Part shown: piece after piece, positions 1 to 8,182 of the stretch
Position numbering within the stretch: position 1 is the first letter of the stretch
Layout: the number at the start of each line of letters is the position of its first letter
Assembly (NCBI GenBank): GCA_964406605.1
Contig: CAYOSF010000003.1
Location: forward strand, 248,001 to 312,000
DNA: 64,000 bases
Reading direction: 5' to 3'
Source of the DNA: CAYOSF01 sp964406605
Lineage (GTDB): Bacteria; Chloroflexota; Dehalococcoidia; DSTF01; RBG-16-68-14
Program-made: the position numbers and the translations under genes
Notes under the pieces: model-generated
Told to the model about the DNA's origin: nothing
The model's input: the letters and a program-made list of their open reading frames with translations, nothing else
Databases searched by the model: none

Positions 1-1
1 T

Positions 2-1489
2 ACCGAACCTCTCGATACCGCAGCGGGAGAGCCGAAGCGGGGCGGTACCCTTCGCGTTGCATCCACCGCCAGCATTATCAGTCTCGATCCCCACACTACC
101 GAAGGCGTTGCTGTGGCGCCCTACTTCTACAGCTATGTCGTGCACGCGACCGATTGGCAGGGCACGGTCGGCGACCTGGCCGAGTCATGGGAGGTCGTGG
201 ACGGGCTGGACTGGATATTCAAACTACGTAGCGGAGTCCGCTTCCAAGACATCTCTCCTGTCTACGGCCGTGAGCTTGTTTCCGATGACATCCCCAAGAG
301 CATCGAAAGGGGGAGTAGCCTGCCGGGCGCGAGCGAATCTTGGAGCCGGTGGGTGGAGAAGTACGAGGCCCCCGACGCTGGAACCTTCGCCCTCCGCACC
401 AACGGGCCGTATGCCTATCTGCTGATGCTGGTGGGGAGTCCCATGTCGGCCGTCGTTCCCGTGGAAGCGGTCGAGCAATTCGGTGACCTGCAGTCCAATG
501 CTATCGGCAGCGGACCCTACATGGTCAAAGAGTTCAGCCGCGATCAGGGCCTGGAGATGGTGCGGAATCCCGGCTACTACCACGAGTTTCCTTACATCGA
601 CGGCATTAGCGTCAAGGTGATACCCGATGAGTCATCGGTGCAGGCCGCGTTCCGTGCCGGGACCATCGATGTCTACGGCGCCGACAACAAGCTCCAAGCC
701 GACGCAGTAGCTGGCGTGGACGGGGTGAGCGTACGGCGATTCCTGGGCCGTTCCTACGCGGTGATCAGGCTCAACGGGTCAAGGTTCGAGCCGTTCAAGG
801 ACGAGCGCGTGCGGGAGGCGATAGACTTGGCGCTGGACCGCACGGTCATGATCAAAAAGCTGCATTTTGGCGACGCTGAATTGGCGGGCCCTGTTCCCCC
901 TGCTTGGGATACGGCCCTGCCTCCCGAGGAGGTCGAGGCGGCCTACAAGCGGGATGTCGGCAAGGCAAAGCAGTTGCTCTCCGATGCGGGCGCCGAGGAC
1001 CTCCGTTTCAAGCTCAGTTTTGGGAGCTACGGTGATTTCCCGGACCAGGCCGCCATCATCCAGGCGAATCTGGCTGAGGCGGGCATCACGGTCGACCTTG
1101 AGCCGCGCGAACTGGGTACCTGGCTATCCGGCATGTTGCTGGGCGACTTCGAGGCCACGGTATTCTCGCACCTACCGTTTCTCTCGGACGAGATCCCGCT
1201 CCAGTCCCATCACACCCTGGGGTCGTCCCGCGCTCAGCGGGATTACCTTGGCGTGGACGATCCCGAGGTTGACGCCATCCTGGACCAGATCCAGGAGACG
1301 ATCGATGAGGAGGAGCGGAGGAAATTGGCCTGGGACGTGCAGCGCCTCGTCCTGGCGCGCCACGGCCCGACCTTGGTGTTGTATCAGCCCTACGCGTACT
1401 TCGCCGCTTACGACTACATCAAAGGGTACACTCCCAGCGACTTTGGCTTCGGAATGTTCAAGTACGACTACTGGCTTGACAAGGGCTAG
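2..1489 (+). CDS. ABC transporter substrate-binding protein, family 5 (partial, 5' end missing)
   Basis: Extracellular solute-binding protein of the peptide/opine/nickel class (SBP family 5), which would hand a substrate to an ABC permease. The reading frame is open from base 2, so the signal peptide lies outside the window; the GTG at 113 is internal. Visible family features are the N-terminal 'KRGGTLRVA' strand, 'SLDPH', 'YLLMLVGSPMSAVVP', 'GSGPYMVKEF' and the 'VREAIDLALDR' helix, followed by the usual C-terminal lobe ending in 'YDYWLDKG'. About 495 residues remain, close to full mature length. The substrate cannot be told from sequence. No permease follows; the peptide-type ATPases at 48.6-50.6 kb are far away and need not be partners. 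Confidence 0.93.
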   Translation, partial: TEPLDTAAGEPKRGGTLRVASTASIISLDPHTTEGVAVAPYFYSYVVHATDWQGTVGDLAESWEVVDGLDWIFKLRSGVRFQDISPVYGRELVSDDIPKSIERGSSLPGASESWSRWVEKYEAPDAGTFALRTNGPYAYLLMLVGSPMSAVVPVEAVEQFGDLQSNAIGSGPYMVKEFSRDQGLEMVRNPGYYHEFPYIDGISVKVIPDESSVQAAFRAGTIDVYGADNKLQADAVAGVDGVSVRRFLGRSYAVIRLNGSRFEPFKDERVREAIDLALDRTVMIKKLHFGDAELAGPVPPAWDTALPPEEVEAAYKRDVGKAKQLLSDAGAEDLRFKLSFGSYGDFPDQAAIIQANLAEAGITVDLEPRELGTWLSGMLLGDFEATVFSHLPFLSDEIPLQSHHTLGSSRAQRDYLGVDDPEVDAILDQIQETIDEEERRKLAWDVQRLVLARHGPTLVLYQPYAYFAAYDYIKGYTPSDFGFGMFKYDYWLDKG

Positions 1490-1673
1490 GTCTGTGCCGT
1501 CTCGCGCGCGCCTGGCGCGAAGCGCGCGAACCCCCTAACCTTGGAGAAGAGGGCAGTGGCGTGGTCCGATCGTTGCCCGTAGCCGGCGCGACCCTCGCAG
1601 GTGGAGCGAGTGTGAAGCGATCATCTTGACCATCCGGTACCACCGAGGTGCGTCCGAGCGAAAGGAGCCAGCA

Positions 1674-2138
1674 TTGTTGAAATCAATGGTCACAGCCTCC
1701 CTTGTCCTAGCCGCCGTTCTCGTCGCAGCGTGCGGCGGTGGTGGTGACGACGGCGGCGAGCGGCTGTCGAAGGCCGACTTCATCGCGCAGGCGGACACAA
1801 TCTGCCATGAGGCCATCGCCGATGTCCAGGCGATCCCTGAGCCCGCGTCCGAGGAGGAGGCCCAGGCAGCGTTCGCGGAACTCAAGGGGATCTTGGACGG
1901 CATGCTCGATGATCTCCGCGGGTTGCAGCCGCCGGCCGCGGACGAGGACACACTCGAAGAGATGTACGACAAGATCGACCGCCTCGTGACGCTCTCGGGC
2001 GAGGCGCTTGACGTGGCGGCCGTGGGTGACCGAGAGGAGTACGCGAGCATCGAGACGGAAGCCACGCAGCTCGAGGACGAGATCAAGCAGATCGCGGAGA
2101 CGTACGGGTTCGAGTCCTGCGGCATCGAGGAGGAGTAG
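1674..2138 (+). CDS. small secreted lipoprotein, unknown function
   Basis: Predicted 154-residue lipoprotein. A hydrophobic signal 'VTASLVLAAVLVAAC' ends in a lipobox with Cys about residue 21, followed by a Gly/Asp-rich tether. The mature part is acidic and helical, with two further cysteines ('DTICHEA' and near the C-terminus 'ESCGIEEE') that could pair. I chose the TTG at 1674 because AAAGGAG lies six bases upstream; TTG 1677 is equally possible and ATG 1686 is too far from the ribosome site. The domain is of a type common in actinobacterial and chloroflexal exported proteins, but I do not recognise a function. Confidence 0.75.
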   Translation: MLKSMVTASLVLAAVLVAACGGGGDDGGERLSKADFIAQADTICHEAIADVQAIPEPASEEEAQAAFAELKGILDGMLDDLRGLQPPAADEDTLEEMYDKIDRLVTLSGEALDVAAVGDREEYASIETEATQLEDEIKQIAETYGFESCGIEEE

Positions 2139-2156
2139 CGACCGCCGGTCCGGTCT

Positions 2157-2663
2157 CTAGTACTCGAACTCCCGCCCGTGGATCGTGATGCCGGGCCGCC
2201 ATTCCGGCTGCGTCGACCCCGTCAGGTTCATGGTGAGGTCGATCTGGCCGAGCGCTTGGAAGCCGGCCCGGTAGAAGAACGAGATCGCCTCGACGTTGCG
2301 CGCGACGGGCCGGACGCTCAGAAGGCGGACGCCGCGCCGCCTCGCCTCGCCGATGGCGTGCTCCAGGAGCTGCCGGCCGATCCCCTTCGAGCGCTCGCCT
2401 GAGCGCACCACGATCGGCTCCACTTCTCCCTCTTCGCCCTCGACCAGCAGCCCTGACAATGCCACGACCACGTCTTCCTGCTCGACGACCCAGACGGCCG
2501 CCAGGTGCGTGTTCTCCAGGTAGGCGTCGAATGCCGTGCCCGGGTCGTCCCCTCCGATCGTCGGGTCGTCATAGATATCGCGGTGGCGTTGGGTCAGCTC
2601 GCGCCAGAGATCGCGGCAGACTTCCAGGTCCGACGGCCGGTAGGGGCGGATGGAGAGGCTCAT
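2157..2663 (-). CDS. GNAT family N-acetyltransferase
   Basis: 168-residue GCN5-related acetyltransferase that would move an acetyl group from acetyl-CoA to an unknown amine. The acetyl-CoA pyrophosphate loop is visible as 'RSGERSKGIGRQLLEHAI' near residues 88-105, preceded by the beta-4 strand 'VEPIVV' and followed by the beta-5/alpha-4 segment 'ARNVEAISFFYRAGFQ'. The ATG overlaps the stop of the upstream methyltransferase as ATGA, so translation is probably coupled. It is the third gene of the selD-methyltransferase-GNAT set. The substrate is unknown. Confidence 0.88.
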   Translation of the reverse strand: MSLSIRPYRPSDLEVCRDLWRELTQRHRDIYDDPTIGGDDPGTAFDAYLENTHLAAVWVVEQEDVVVALSGLLVEGEEGEVEPIVVRSGERSKGIGRQLLEHAIGEARRRGVRLLSVRPVARNVEAISFFYRAGFQALGQIDLTMNLTGSTQPEWRPGITIHGREFEY

Positions 2664-3430
2664 GCGTCGGCCGGCTTGCTGCCCACGAACAGGTCGCAGG
2701 ATCCGGGCTCAATCTCGCTGTGCTCGAACGGCACCACCCAGGGGTGGAAGCCGACCTCGGCTAGCAGCCGGAGCCAATCCTCGCGACCGAAGAGGCCGTT
2801 GACGAATCGCTCGTGCTCGATGCGTACCGAGCCGTCAGCCTCGCGCAGCAGGTAAACGAAGTGCGTGTTGTAGGTGGTGTCTGTGGGGTCCGGGTCCCAG
2901 GTCCACTCCAGATAGCGGAGGCTGCGGTTACCGCCATCGTGCCCGCCATGGCCCGTCTGCGTGTGGTAGTTCTCTTTCGTGTGATCGGGGGCGAAGAGCG
3001 CAACTCCACCCGGCCTGCAATGCACGAACGCGGTCTCCATCGCGCGGCGCAGATCGGCCTCGGTCGTCATGTAGATGATGGCGTCGTGGACGAAGACGGC
3101 GTCGAAGACCCGCCCGAGCCGCAGCGTACGCATGTCCCCCTGGATGTGCTCCAGGTCGGGGTTGATGGTGCGGCTCAGATCGAGCATGGCCGGGGACAGG
3201 TCCGTCAACGTCATCTTGAAGTGGGCCTTGAGGTGCGACGCGTTGTTGCCGCCGCCGCTGCCCAACTCCAGAACCGTCTTCGGCGGCGGATCGCAGGCCT
3301 GGACCATGATCCTGTGGTAGAAGGCGGCCTCCTCCTCGTAGTCGGCGGGGGCGGTGAGGAGGTGAAACCAGGGCGCCAGCTCGTTGTAGAGCTTCGGGGA
3401 TTCGTCGGAGACGTCACCTCGCCCGGCCAC
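2660..3430 (-). CDS. class I SAM-dependent methyltransferase
   Basis: 256-residue methyltransferase. The SAM-binding motif I is 'VLELGSGGGNNASHL' around residue 60, motif II contains 'LTDLSPAMLDLSR', and 'GDMRTLRLGRVFDAVFVHDAI' carries the post-I and motif IV regions, with 'CRPGGVALFAPDH' after it. There is no ATG near the conserved N-terminus; the GTG at 3430 sits five bases after the selD stop with GGTGGAGG upstream inside selD, so the gene is probably translationally coupled to selD. Its stop overlaps the GNAT start. Linkage to selD does not by itself show a selenium substrate; the methyl acceptor is unknown. Confidence 0.88.
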   Translation of the reverse strand: MAGRGDVSDESPKLYNELAPWFHLLTAPADYEEEAAFYHRIMVQACDPPPKTVLELGSGGGNNASHLKAHFKMTLTDLSPAMLDLSRTINPDLEHIQGDMRTLRLGRVFDAVFVHDAIIYMTTEADLRRAMETAFVHCRPGGVALFAPDHTKENYHTQTGHGGHDGGNRSLRYLEWTWDPDPTDTTYNTHFVYLLREADGSVRIEHERFVNGLFGREDWLRLLAEVGFHPWVVPFEHSEIEPGSCDLFVGSKPADA

Positions 3431-3435
3431 GTGGC

Positions 3436-4485
3436 CTACGCCTCCACCGCAACGCCCGAGCCCGCCTCGACGCGCCCGATGCGGGCCCCGGTGAAACCGT
3501 CGTCTTGCAGCGCCCGGGCGAGTTCGTCGGCTCGCTCCGCCGGGACGGCGAGAAGCAGGCCGCCCGAGGTCTGTGGGTCGAACAGCAACTCGTCCAGTTC
3601 GTCCGGGAGGCCGTCGGCCAGTGACACCTTGCCTTCCACACCCTGTCTGTTGCGGCCCGCGCCGCCGGCGACGAGCCCCTCGCGGGCGTACTCCAGTGCG
3701 CCCGGCAGAGCCGGCACCTTCGACGCGTCGATGACAAGGCGGGCGCCGCTTGCCTGCGCGATCTCCTCGGCGTGGCCCAGCAGCCCGAAGCCGGTGACAT
3801 CGGTGCAGGCGTGGACTCCCGCCTCGATCGCGAGGTGCGAGGGATGCCGGTTCAACTGCAGCATGCTGTCGACCGCGGCCTGGAGATGGTCCGGCGCGCA
3901 GGCGTCCTCGCGGGCCGCCGTGAGCACGATGCCGGTGCCGAGGGGCTTGGTGAGCAGCAGGACGTCGCCCGGCTTGGCCTCGCCCTTGGGCAACAGCGCG
4001 TCCGGCCGGACGGTACCGGTGACGCACAGCCCGTACTTCGGCTCCGCGTCGATGATGGTGTGGCCCCCTGCGATGACGCCTCCGGCTTCGGCGACCTTCT
4101 TGGCGCCGCCCCGGAAGATCTCGGCCAGCAGCTCGGGTGGCTGGTCGTCCGGGAATCCCGCCACCTGCAGGGCGAAGACGACCTCGCCGCCCATGGCGTA
4201 GACGTCGCTCATGGCGTTTGCGGCCGCGATCGCGCCGAACGTGTACGGGTCGTCGACGACGGGAGGAAAGAAGTCCACCGTCTGCACGATGGCCAGATCG
4301 TCGCTGATGCGGTAGACGGCGGCGTCATCCGGCCCATCTACTCCGACCAACAAGTCGGGGAAGTCGGCGGCGCGGAAGGTATCCTGAAGGGGGCGCAGCA
4401 CCTGCGCCAACGTGGCGATGCCCGTCTTGCCGGCTCAGCCGGCGCAGGACGCCAGATGCGTCAGGCGCACTTCATCGCGCGTCAC
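3436..4485 (-). CDS. selD: selenophosphate synthase SelD, itself a probable selenoprotein (in-frame TGA at 4435-4437)
   Basis: Makes selenophosphate from selenide and ATP, the selenium donor for selenocysteine tRNA. The 349-residue product belongs to the AIRS/PurM fold: 'VDFFPPVVDDPYTFGAIAAA' and 'LSDVYAMGG'-type metal/ATP residues ('AMSDVYAMGGE'), the C-terminal 'GFGLLGHAEEIAQ' and 'DPQTSGGLLLAV'. The conserved N-terminal catalytic loop reads 'LASCAG-TGA-AGKTGIATL': the TGA stands exactly where the family has Cys or Sec, and homology continues across it. The start is the GTG at 4485 with GAGAGGGGG upstream; ordinary gene callers would begin after the TGA at about 4410. A short GC-rich hairpin lies 3' of the TGA. 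First gene of the set with the methyltransferase and GNAT. Confidence 0.93.
4405..4417 (-). promoter_or_regulatory. SECIS-like hairpin in selD
   Basis: In the mRNA, CGCC-ACGUU-GGCG forms a four-base-pair hairpin starting about 18 bases into and beyond the TGA (position counted from the U), with outer GGGC...GCCC pairing possible. A hairpin at this distance with G and U in the loop is what the bacterial SelB-binding element looks like. The stem is short, so this call leans on the recoded TGA. Confidence 0.5.
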
Positions 4486-4585
4486 CTTATCACCCCCTCT
4501 CTCGACCATTGTAACCGGTAGGTCCGGCGACATGCCTCGCCCGCGCCACGCGGGAAGGCGGCCGTCCGGCAGAAAGCCGGAGACT

Positions 4586-4629
4586 GTCACGTTTCGGAAA
4601 CGACTTCCGGCGCCGGACTGCCATATGCT
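4586..4629 (+). promoter_or_regulatory. promoter with 11-bp direct-repeat operator, copy a
   Basis: Two adjacent half-sites, GTCACGTTTCG and GAAACGACTTC (4586-4607), followed by a -10-like TATGCT at 4624-4629. The second half-site covers the -35 position. The same arrangement recurs at 5461, 8104 and 9014, with the -10 always 37-38 bases from the first half-site. Drives the secreted protein at 4669. Confidence 0.7.
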
Positions 4630-4668
4630 GGTCGAGGGCAGCAATTCTAAAGAGGGAGGGTAGGAAAC

Positions 4669-5352
4669 GTGAAGCATTTGTGGAAAGTGGGTCTCGCGAT
4701 AGTGGCCGTCCTGGCACTCGCCGGCACGGCGGTCGGGTTCGTCTCCGCTCAGACGGACAGCGCGGCCCCGGGAACGGACTTCGTCGCCCGGCTGGCGGAG
4801 AAACTGGGCATTAGCCAGGACAAGCTACAGACTGCGATAGGCGACACCCAGTTGGACATGGTCGACGAAGCGGTCGCCAACAGCAACCTGACGGAGGACC
4901 AGGCGAATCGCATCCGGGACCGCATCGAGTCCGGTGACGGGCTGTTCGCCTTCGGTGGGTTCGGCAAGGGGTTCGCGATGGGCCTTCGCATCGGTCACCT
5001 TGGCGCTTCGTTGGACAACGTGGCCGAGTTCCTGGGGATGGACACCAGCGACCTGCGTGACGCCCTGGCCGGCGGCCAGAGCCTGGCCCAGATCGCCGAG
5101 GCGCAGGGCAAGAGCGTTGACGACCTGAAGGCGTATCTCCTCAGTCAGGTCGAGGACCGCGTGGCCCAGGCGGTGGATAACGGCAGCATCACGCAGGAGC
5201 AGGCGGACAACATACTCGCCAACGCGCCGGACCGGATCGACGACCTTATCAACCAAGAGGGACCGATCGGGCACTGGGGCGGCGGCTTCGGCGGGCCGTG
5301 CCAGCCGGATTCCGGGTCCGGGTCTGAGGGAGAGGAGGATACCTCCTTCTAG
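4669..5352 (+). CDS. secreted helical-repeat protein, paralogue 1 of 2
   Basis: 227-residue exported protein with signal peptide 'VGLAIVAVLALAGTAVGFVSAQ'. The mature part is acidic and helical with repeated modules of the form 'LAEKLGI...LQTAI', 'NLTEDQANRIRDRIESGDG', 'FLGMDTSDLRDALAGGQSL' and 'SITQEQADNILANAPDRID', then a Gly-rich tail with a Cys. This resembles DUF2680-type exported proteins, but I cannot verify that. The start is GTG 4669 after AGAGGGAGGG. The paralogue at 8183 matches through almost the whole mature region, and both genes end in a GAGGGAGGC terminator hairpin. Located beside envelope-stress genes and preceded by the shared operator, so a sensor or protective envelope role is a guess. 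Confidence 0.85.
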   Translation: MKHLWKVGLAIVAVLALAGTAVGFVSAQTDSAAPGTDFVARLAEKLGISQDKLQTAIGDTQLDMVDEAVANSNLTEDQANRIRDRIESGDGLFAFGGFGKGFAMGLRIGHLGASLDNVAEFLGMDTSDLRDALAGGQSLAQIAEAQGKSVDDLKAYLLSQVEDRVAQAVDNGSITQEQADNILANAPDRIDDLINQEGPIGHWGGGFGGPCQPDSGSGSEGEEDTSF

Positions 5353-5367
5353 ACCGGACCGTTTGCG

Positions 5368-5412
5368 CGCCAGAGGTGAGGGAGGCTGGATGCCTCCCTC
5401 ATCTGGCGTTTC
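5368..5412 (+). terminator. rho-independent terminator after paralogue 1
   Basis: Long inverted repeat CGCCAGAGGTGAGGGAGGC / GCCTCCCTCATCTGGCG with a short loop, followed by GTTTCG. Begins 15 bases after the stop at 5352. Confidence 0.8.
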
Positions 5413-5460
5413 GTGCCGCTGCTTTTCCTGCCCCTGGAGCACGGCGCGATACTCTGGACT

Positions 5461-5503
5461 GTAACAATTCGGCAACGACTCGGCGGCTGCGATGTCCTAG
5501 TCT
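5461..5503 (+). promoter_or_regulatory. promoter with 11-bp direct-repeat operator, copy b
   Basis: Half-sites GTAACAATTCG and GCAACGACTCG (5461-5482) with a -10-like TAGTCT at 5498-5503. It lies just after the paralogue 1 terminator and upstream of the apbE operon. The spacing is the same as in copies a, c and d. Confidence 0.7.
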
Positions 5504-5557
5504 GGAAACTGACCGGCTAGGCGCAGGAAGAAGCCATTTCGGAGGAAGCGAAGGTCC

Positions 5558-6637
5558 GTGCTCATGGCAGCAGACGCTTCTGGTCGACTCGGACGGCTCC
5601 CGGTGGAGCGCTGGTCGGTACCGCGTCAGGAGAACGGCCGCGGCTCAGACGGCTCGGATGCCCGGACTCACGCCGGTGAGAGCCGGCGTGATGCGGCCAA
5701 TCGCACCGCCGTGCCGTTCGCGTCGAAGCGGTTCCGCGCTCTGGGCACGGAGATCCTGGTGTATGCGCCGACATCCGGCTTCCAGGAGGCCGACGTGGAG
5801 GCCGCCGTCGAACGCTACGAGGCCCGCTTCAGCCGCTTTCGAGCCGGCAGTGAGGTGTGCCGGCTCTCAGATCAAGCCGGCGAGGACGTGGCCGTCAGCG
5901 ACGACCTGTTCGAGGTTCTCACCACGGCCATGGCGTACTGGCGGGACACGGGCGGCATCTTCGATCCCCTGATCCTCGCCGAGCTGGAGGCCGCCGGCTA
6001 CGACCGGACATTCGGCGCCGTTTCCCGCTTCGAGGCGGAGGTGCCCGCCCTGGGCCCGTCCTCGCATGCGGCTTTCGGCTCGGTGATGCTGGATCGGGTT
6101 CGTTCGCGCGCGCGGCTGCCGGCAGGCACGCGATTGGACCTTGGCGGGATCGCCAAGGGTTGGATCGTTCATCGGGTGTCGCAAATGCTCAGCCCGCACG
6201 GCGCGTTCCTGATCGATGTGGGCGGTGACATAGCTGCGGGTGGGGACGGAATCGATGGGGGGCCCGGCTGGCTCATCGCCGTCGACGACCCGCTTCGGCC
6301 CGGGCAGGATATCTGCTGGCTCCGGCTGGTGAATGCGGCCATCGCCACGTCGACCACTACTCGGCGCTGCTGGAATCGGGGCGGTCACTGGCTGCATCAC
6401 ATCATCGATCCGCGCACGGGCGCTCCGGCGGCCAGCGATGTCCTCCAAGTCTCCGTGGTCGCGCCCACAGCGGTTGCTGCAGACGTGCATGCAAAGACGG
6501 CTCTCATCCTGGGCCGCGACGAGGGACTCCGCTGGCTGATGGAACGCGGCCTCCCCGCCCTGTTGGTGACGGACCGCGGCGAGCTGGTGAGGTCGTCTGA
6601 TTGGGAATGCTTCGAAGCTCCGATGACGGAGAAGTAG
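5558..6637 (+). CDS. apbE: FAD:protein FMN transferase (ApbE family)
   Basis: Transfers FMN from FAD to a Thr/Ser of target flavoproteins, outside the cytoplasmic membrane in known cases. Family motifs are clear: 'RFRALGTEILVYA' (residues ~58-70), 'FSRFRAGSEVCRL', 'GGIFDPLI', 'LDLGGIAKGWIVHRV', 'FLIDVGGDIAAGG', 'HHIIDPRTG' and the Mg-binding 'AADVHAKTALILG'. 359 residues from GTG 5558 (GGAGGA 11 bases upstream); ATG 5564 is an alternative. The N-terminal 50 residues are not conserved and I see no clear signal peptide. First gene of an operon with two small anchored proteins and a heme-type membrane protein, as in other flavin-based electron-transfer modules. Confidence 0.93.
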   Translation: MLMAADASGRLGRLPVERWSVPRQENGRGSDGSDARTHAGESRRDAANRTAVPFASKRFRALGTEILVYAPTSGFQEADVEAAVERYEARFSRFRAGSEVCRLSDQAGEDVAVSDDLFEVLTTAMAYWRDTGGIFDPLILAELEAAGYDRTFGAVSRFEAEVPALGPSSHAAFGSVMLDRVRSRARLPAGTRLDLGGIAKGWIVHRVSQMLSPHGAFLIDVGGDIAAGGDGIDGGPGWLIAVDDPLRPGQDICWLRLVNAAIATSTTTRRCWNRGGHWLHHIIDPRTGAPAASDVLQVSVVAPTAVAADVHAKTALILGRDEGLRWLMERGLPALLVTDRGELVRSSDWECFEAPMTEK

Positions 6638-6653
6638 TCAAAGGAGGAACGTC

Positions 6654-6977
6654 ATGCCGAGGAGGGTTGCCATTGTTGCGGCGCTTGCGGTGACAGTGGT
6701 TGTCGGCTTCGGTTTGCTGGCCATAGCCGCCAATGGTTCGGGCTCCGGCGACGCGAACACCCCAAGCGCCGGCGAGACGGCCGAGGTGGCGGAGAGTGCA
6801 ACCACCGATGAAGACGCGGAATCAAGCGACTCGTCCGCCACTACCCCCACGCTGAGCCCTGGCTACGAGCACAATGGCTGGGAGCAAGACGGCGAGTCAG
6901 GCGAGCACGAAGGTCTTGAGGTGGGGGAGCACGAAGAACGGGGATGGAAGAATGAGCTCGGCGCACACGGCCACTAG
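6654..6977 (+). CDS. small membrane-anchored protein with Glu/His-rich tail
   Basis: 107 residues: an N-terminal membrane anchor or signal 'IVAALAVTVVVGFGLLAIAA', a Ser/Thr/Asp/Glu-rich linker, then a Glu/His/Gly-rich tail with about six histidines ('GEHEGLEVGEHEE', 'ELGAHGH') that could bind metal. AAAGGAGG precedes the ATG. It lies 16 bases after apbE. I looked for the D-x-x-[ST]-G-A-[ST] flavinylation motif expected of an ApbE substrate and did not find it. Family unknown. Confidence 0.7.
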   Translation: MPRRVAIVAALAVTVVVGFGLLAIAANGSGSGDANTPSAGETAEVAESATTDEDAESSDSSATTPTLSPGYEHNGWEQDGESGEHEGLEVGEHEERGWKNELGAHGH

Positions 6978-7209
6978 GCACCTGGGCACGAGGGTGAGCC
7001 TCGTTTGCGGGAGCTTCCTTGCGTTCGCTGCTCTGACCGCGTTCATAGGTGCCCACGAGCGGCAGGCCGAGTCTGACACGGTCGTGGCGGGCGCGCCGAT
7101 CGTCGTTGACCGCGTGATCGCTCAAAACACTCAGGATGGGCAGTCGTCCGCGGCCTCAGTGGAGCAGGCGCAGGTTCCAACGCCGGTGACCAGGAGCCGG
7201 GGGACTTGA
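6952..7209 (+). CDS. small membrane-anchored protein, unknown function
   Basis: 85 residues with one N-terminal membrane segment 'VSLVCGSFLAFAALTAFIGA' and a polar outer part with no recognised motif. The ATG at 6952 lies inside the end of the preceding gene (26-base overlap) and its stop overlaps the next start as TGATG, so the three genes are tightly coupled. It has no flavinylation motif. Probably a partner of the membrane heme protein; no function can be named. Confidence 0.6.
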   Translation: MSSAHTATRHLGTRVSLVCGSFLAFAALTAFIGAHERQAESDTVVAGAPIVVDRVIAQNTQDGQSSAASVEQAQVPTPVTRSRGT

Positions 7210-7808
7210 TGGCGTTCGACCCCCACTTGTACTGGTACCTGGCGCGGGCCTCAGGCATTGTCGCGTTCGCGCTCCTGACGCTGTCTACAGGCATCGGCCT
7301 GGCCTTCACTTCCCGTTTGAGCTATGGTCCGTTCAGCCGGCCGTGGGTCTTTGAAGTGCACAAGTCTGCCACGCTCCTGGCGCTGGCGTTTACCGGTCTG
7401 CACCTTGTCACACTCTTTCTTGACCCCTGGCTGGATTTCAAGGTCACTGAACTACTGGTCCCTGGGGCTTCGCCATATCGCCCGCTGCCCGTGGCCATGG
7501 GGCTGCTGGCGACGTACGCCTGCGTCGTGATCGCTGCTAGTTGGCTGGTGAAGAAGCAGCTCGGTCAGAAGCACTGGCGGGCGCTGCACTACATGACGTT
7601 TGGCGTGTTTGTGCTCGCCCTTGGCCACGGCATCTACGCCGGGACCGATTCCGGCGAGCCGTGGATGAGGCTGACCTACCTCACGGCCGGGCTGGCCATC
7701 CTTCTGTTGACCGAGTTCCGAATCCTGGCCGCGCCCAAGACCCGCCGCAGGCCGGCTGGATTTCGCGCGGGGGCATCGGGTGGAGCCGTCGCGGATGGGC
7801 ACGCCTAA
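7209..7808 (+). CDS. ferric reductase-like transmembrane (MsrQ/YedZ-type) heme protein
   Basis: 199-residue integral membrane protein with about six helices. Histidines placed in helices ('FEVHKSATLL', 'TGLHLVTLF', 'RALHYMTFGVF', 'LALGHGIYAG') fit the b-heme ligands of the ferric-reductase-like domain family, which moves electrons across the membrane. The upstream gene's stop overlaps this ATG (TGATG), and apbE heads the operon; in related modules an FMN-bearing domain passes electrons to such a heme protein. The acceptor (for example a methionine sulfoxide reductase or iron) is not encoded nearby. The C-terminus is basic and cytoplasmic. Confidence 0.85.
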   Translation: MAFDPHLYWYLARASGIVAFALLTLSTGIGLAFTSRLSYGPFSRPWVFEVHKSATLLALAFTGLHLVTLFLDPWLDFKVTELLVPGASPYRPLPVAMGLLATYACVVIAASWLVKKQLGQKHWRALHYMTFGVFVLALGHGIYAGTDSGEPWMRLTYLTAGLAILLLTEFRILAAPKTRRRPAGFRAGASGGAVADGHA

Positions 7809-8103
7809 TGGCCGATGGCGCCGGTTCTGCTCCTGGCCATCGCTGACCCCAGTCGCCAGGATCACTGCGGCTTCTATAGCCAAGGGATTGGCGGATCTCT
7901 GAACCCGCGCAACCGACAAGGCCACCGTGGAGCAGTTCCGAACAAGATGCCGCCCGAGGGCGGAACACTGCTGGCGGCTGCGCTGGGCAATGCCAAGTCG
8001 CCCGTGGGCTATCTTCCGGGCGTTGTCGAAGGACGCGTTTCTGCGATATCCGCCGGGCCGCTGCGGCGGGCGCGCCCTACCGAATGCCCCGAGGTCACGA
8101 ACT
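7809..8103. other. intergenic stretch without a convincing gene
   Basis: About 300 bases between the heme protein and operator copy c. A 109-codon frame crosses it but has no ribosome site, no family features and runs into the promoter. I see nothing else. Confidence 0.5.
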
Positions 8104-8147
8104 GTTACATTTCCGCAACAACCTCGTGCGCCGCACGGAGGTAAGCT
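8104..8147 (+). promoter_or_regulatory. promoter with 11-bp direct-repeat operator, copy c
   Basis: Half-sites GTTACATTTCC and GCAACAACCTC (8104-8125), -10-like TAAGCT at 8142-8147. It lies upstream of paralogue 2, in the same position as copy a relative to paralogue 1. Confidence 0.7.
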
Positions 8148-8182
8148 ACTCGTGGCAACGCTCGCAAGAGGAGGAAGGGCTC

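Noticed and set aside
2660..4027. 455-codon minus-strand frame spanning the methyltransferase and part of selD
   Set aside because: Only the part from 3430 down is methyltransferase; the rest is out of frame with selD and is low-complexity Arg/Gly shadow sequence.
7815..8144. 109-codon frame between the heme protein and paralogue 2
   Set aside because: No ribosome site or family features, and it crosses the operator and promoter of paralogue 2.
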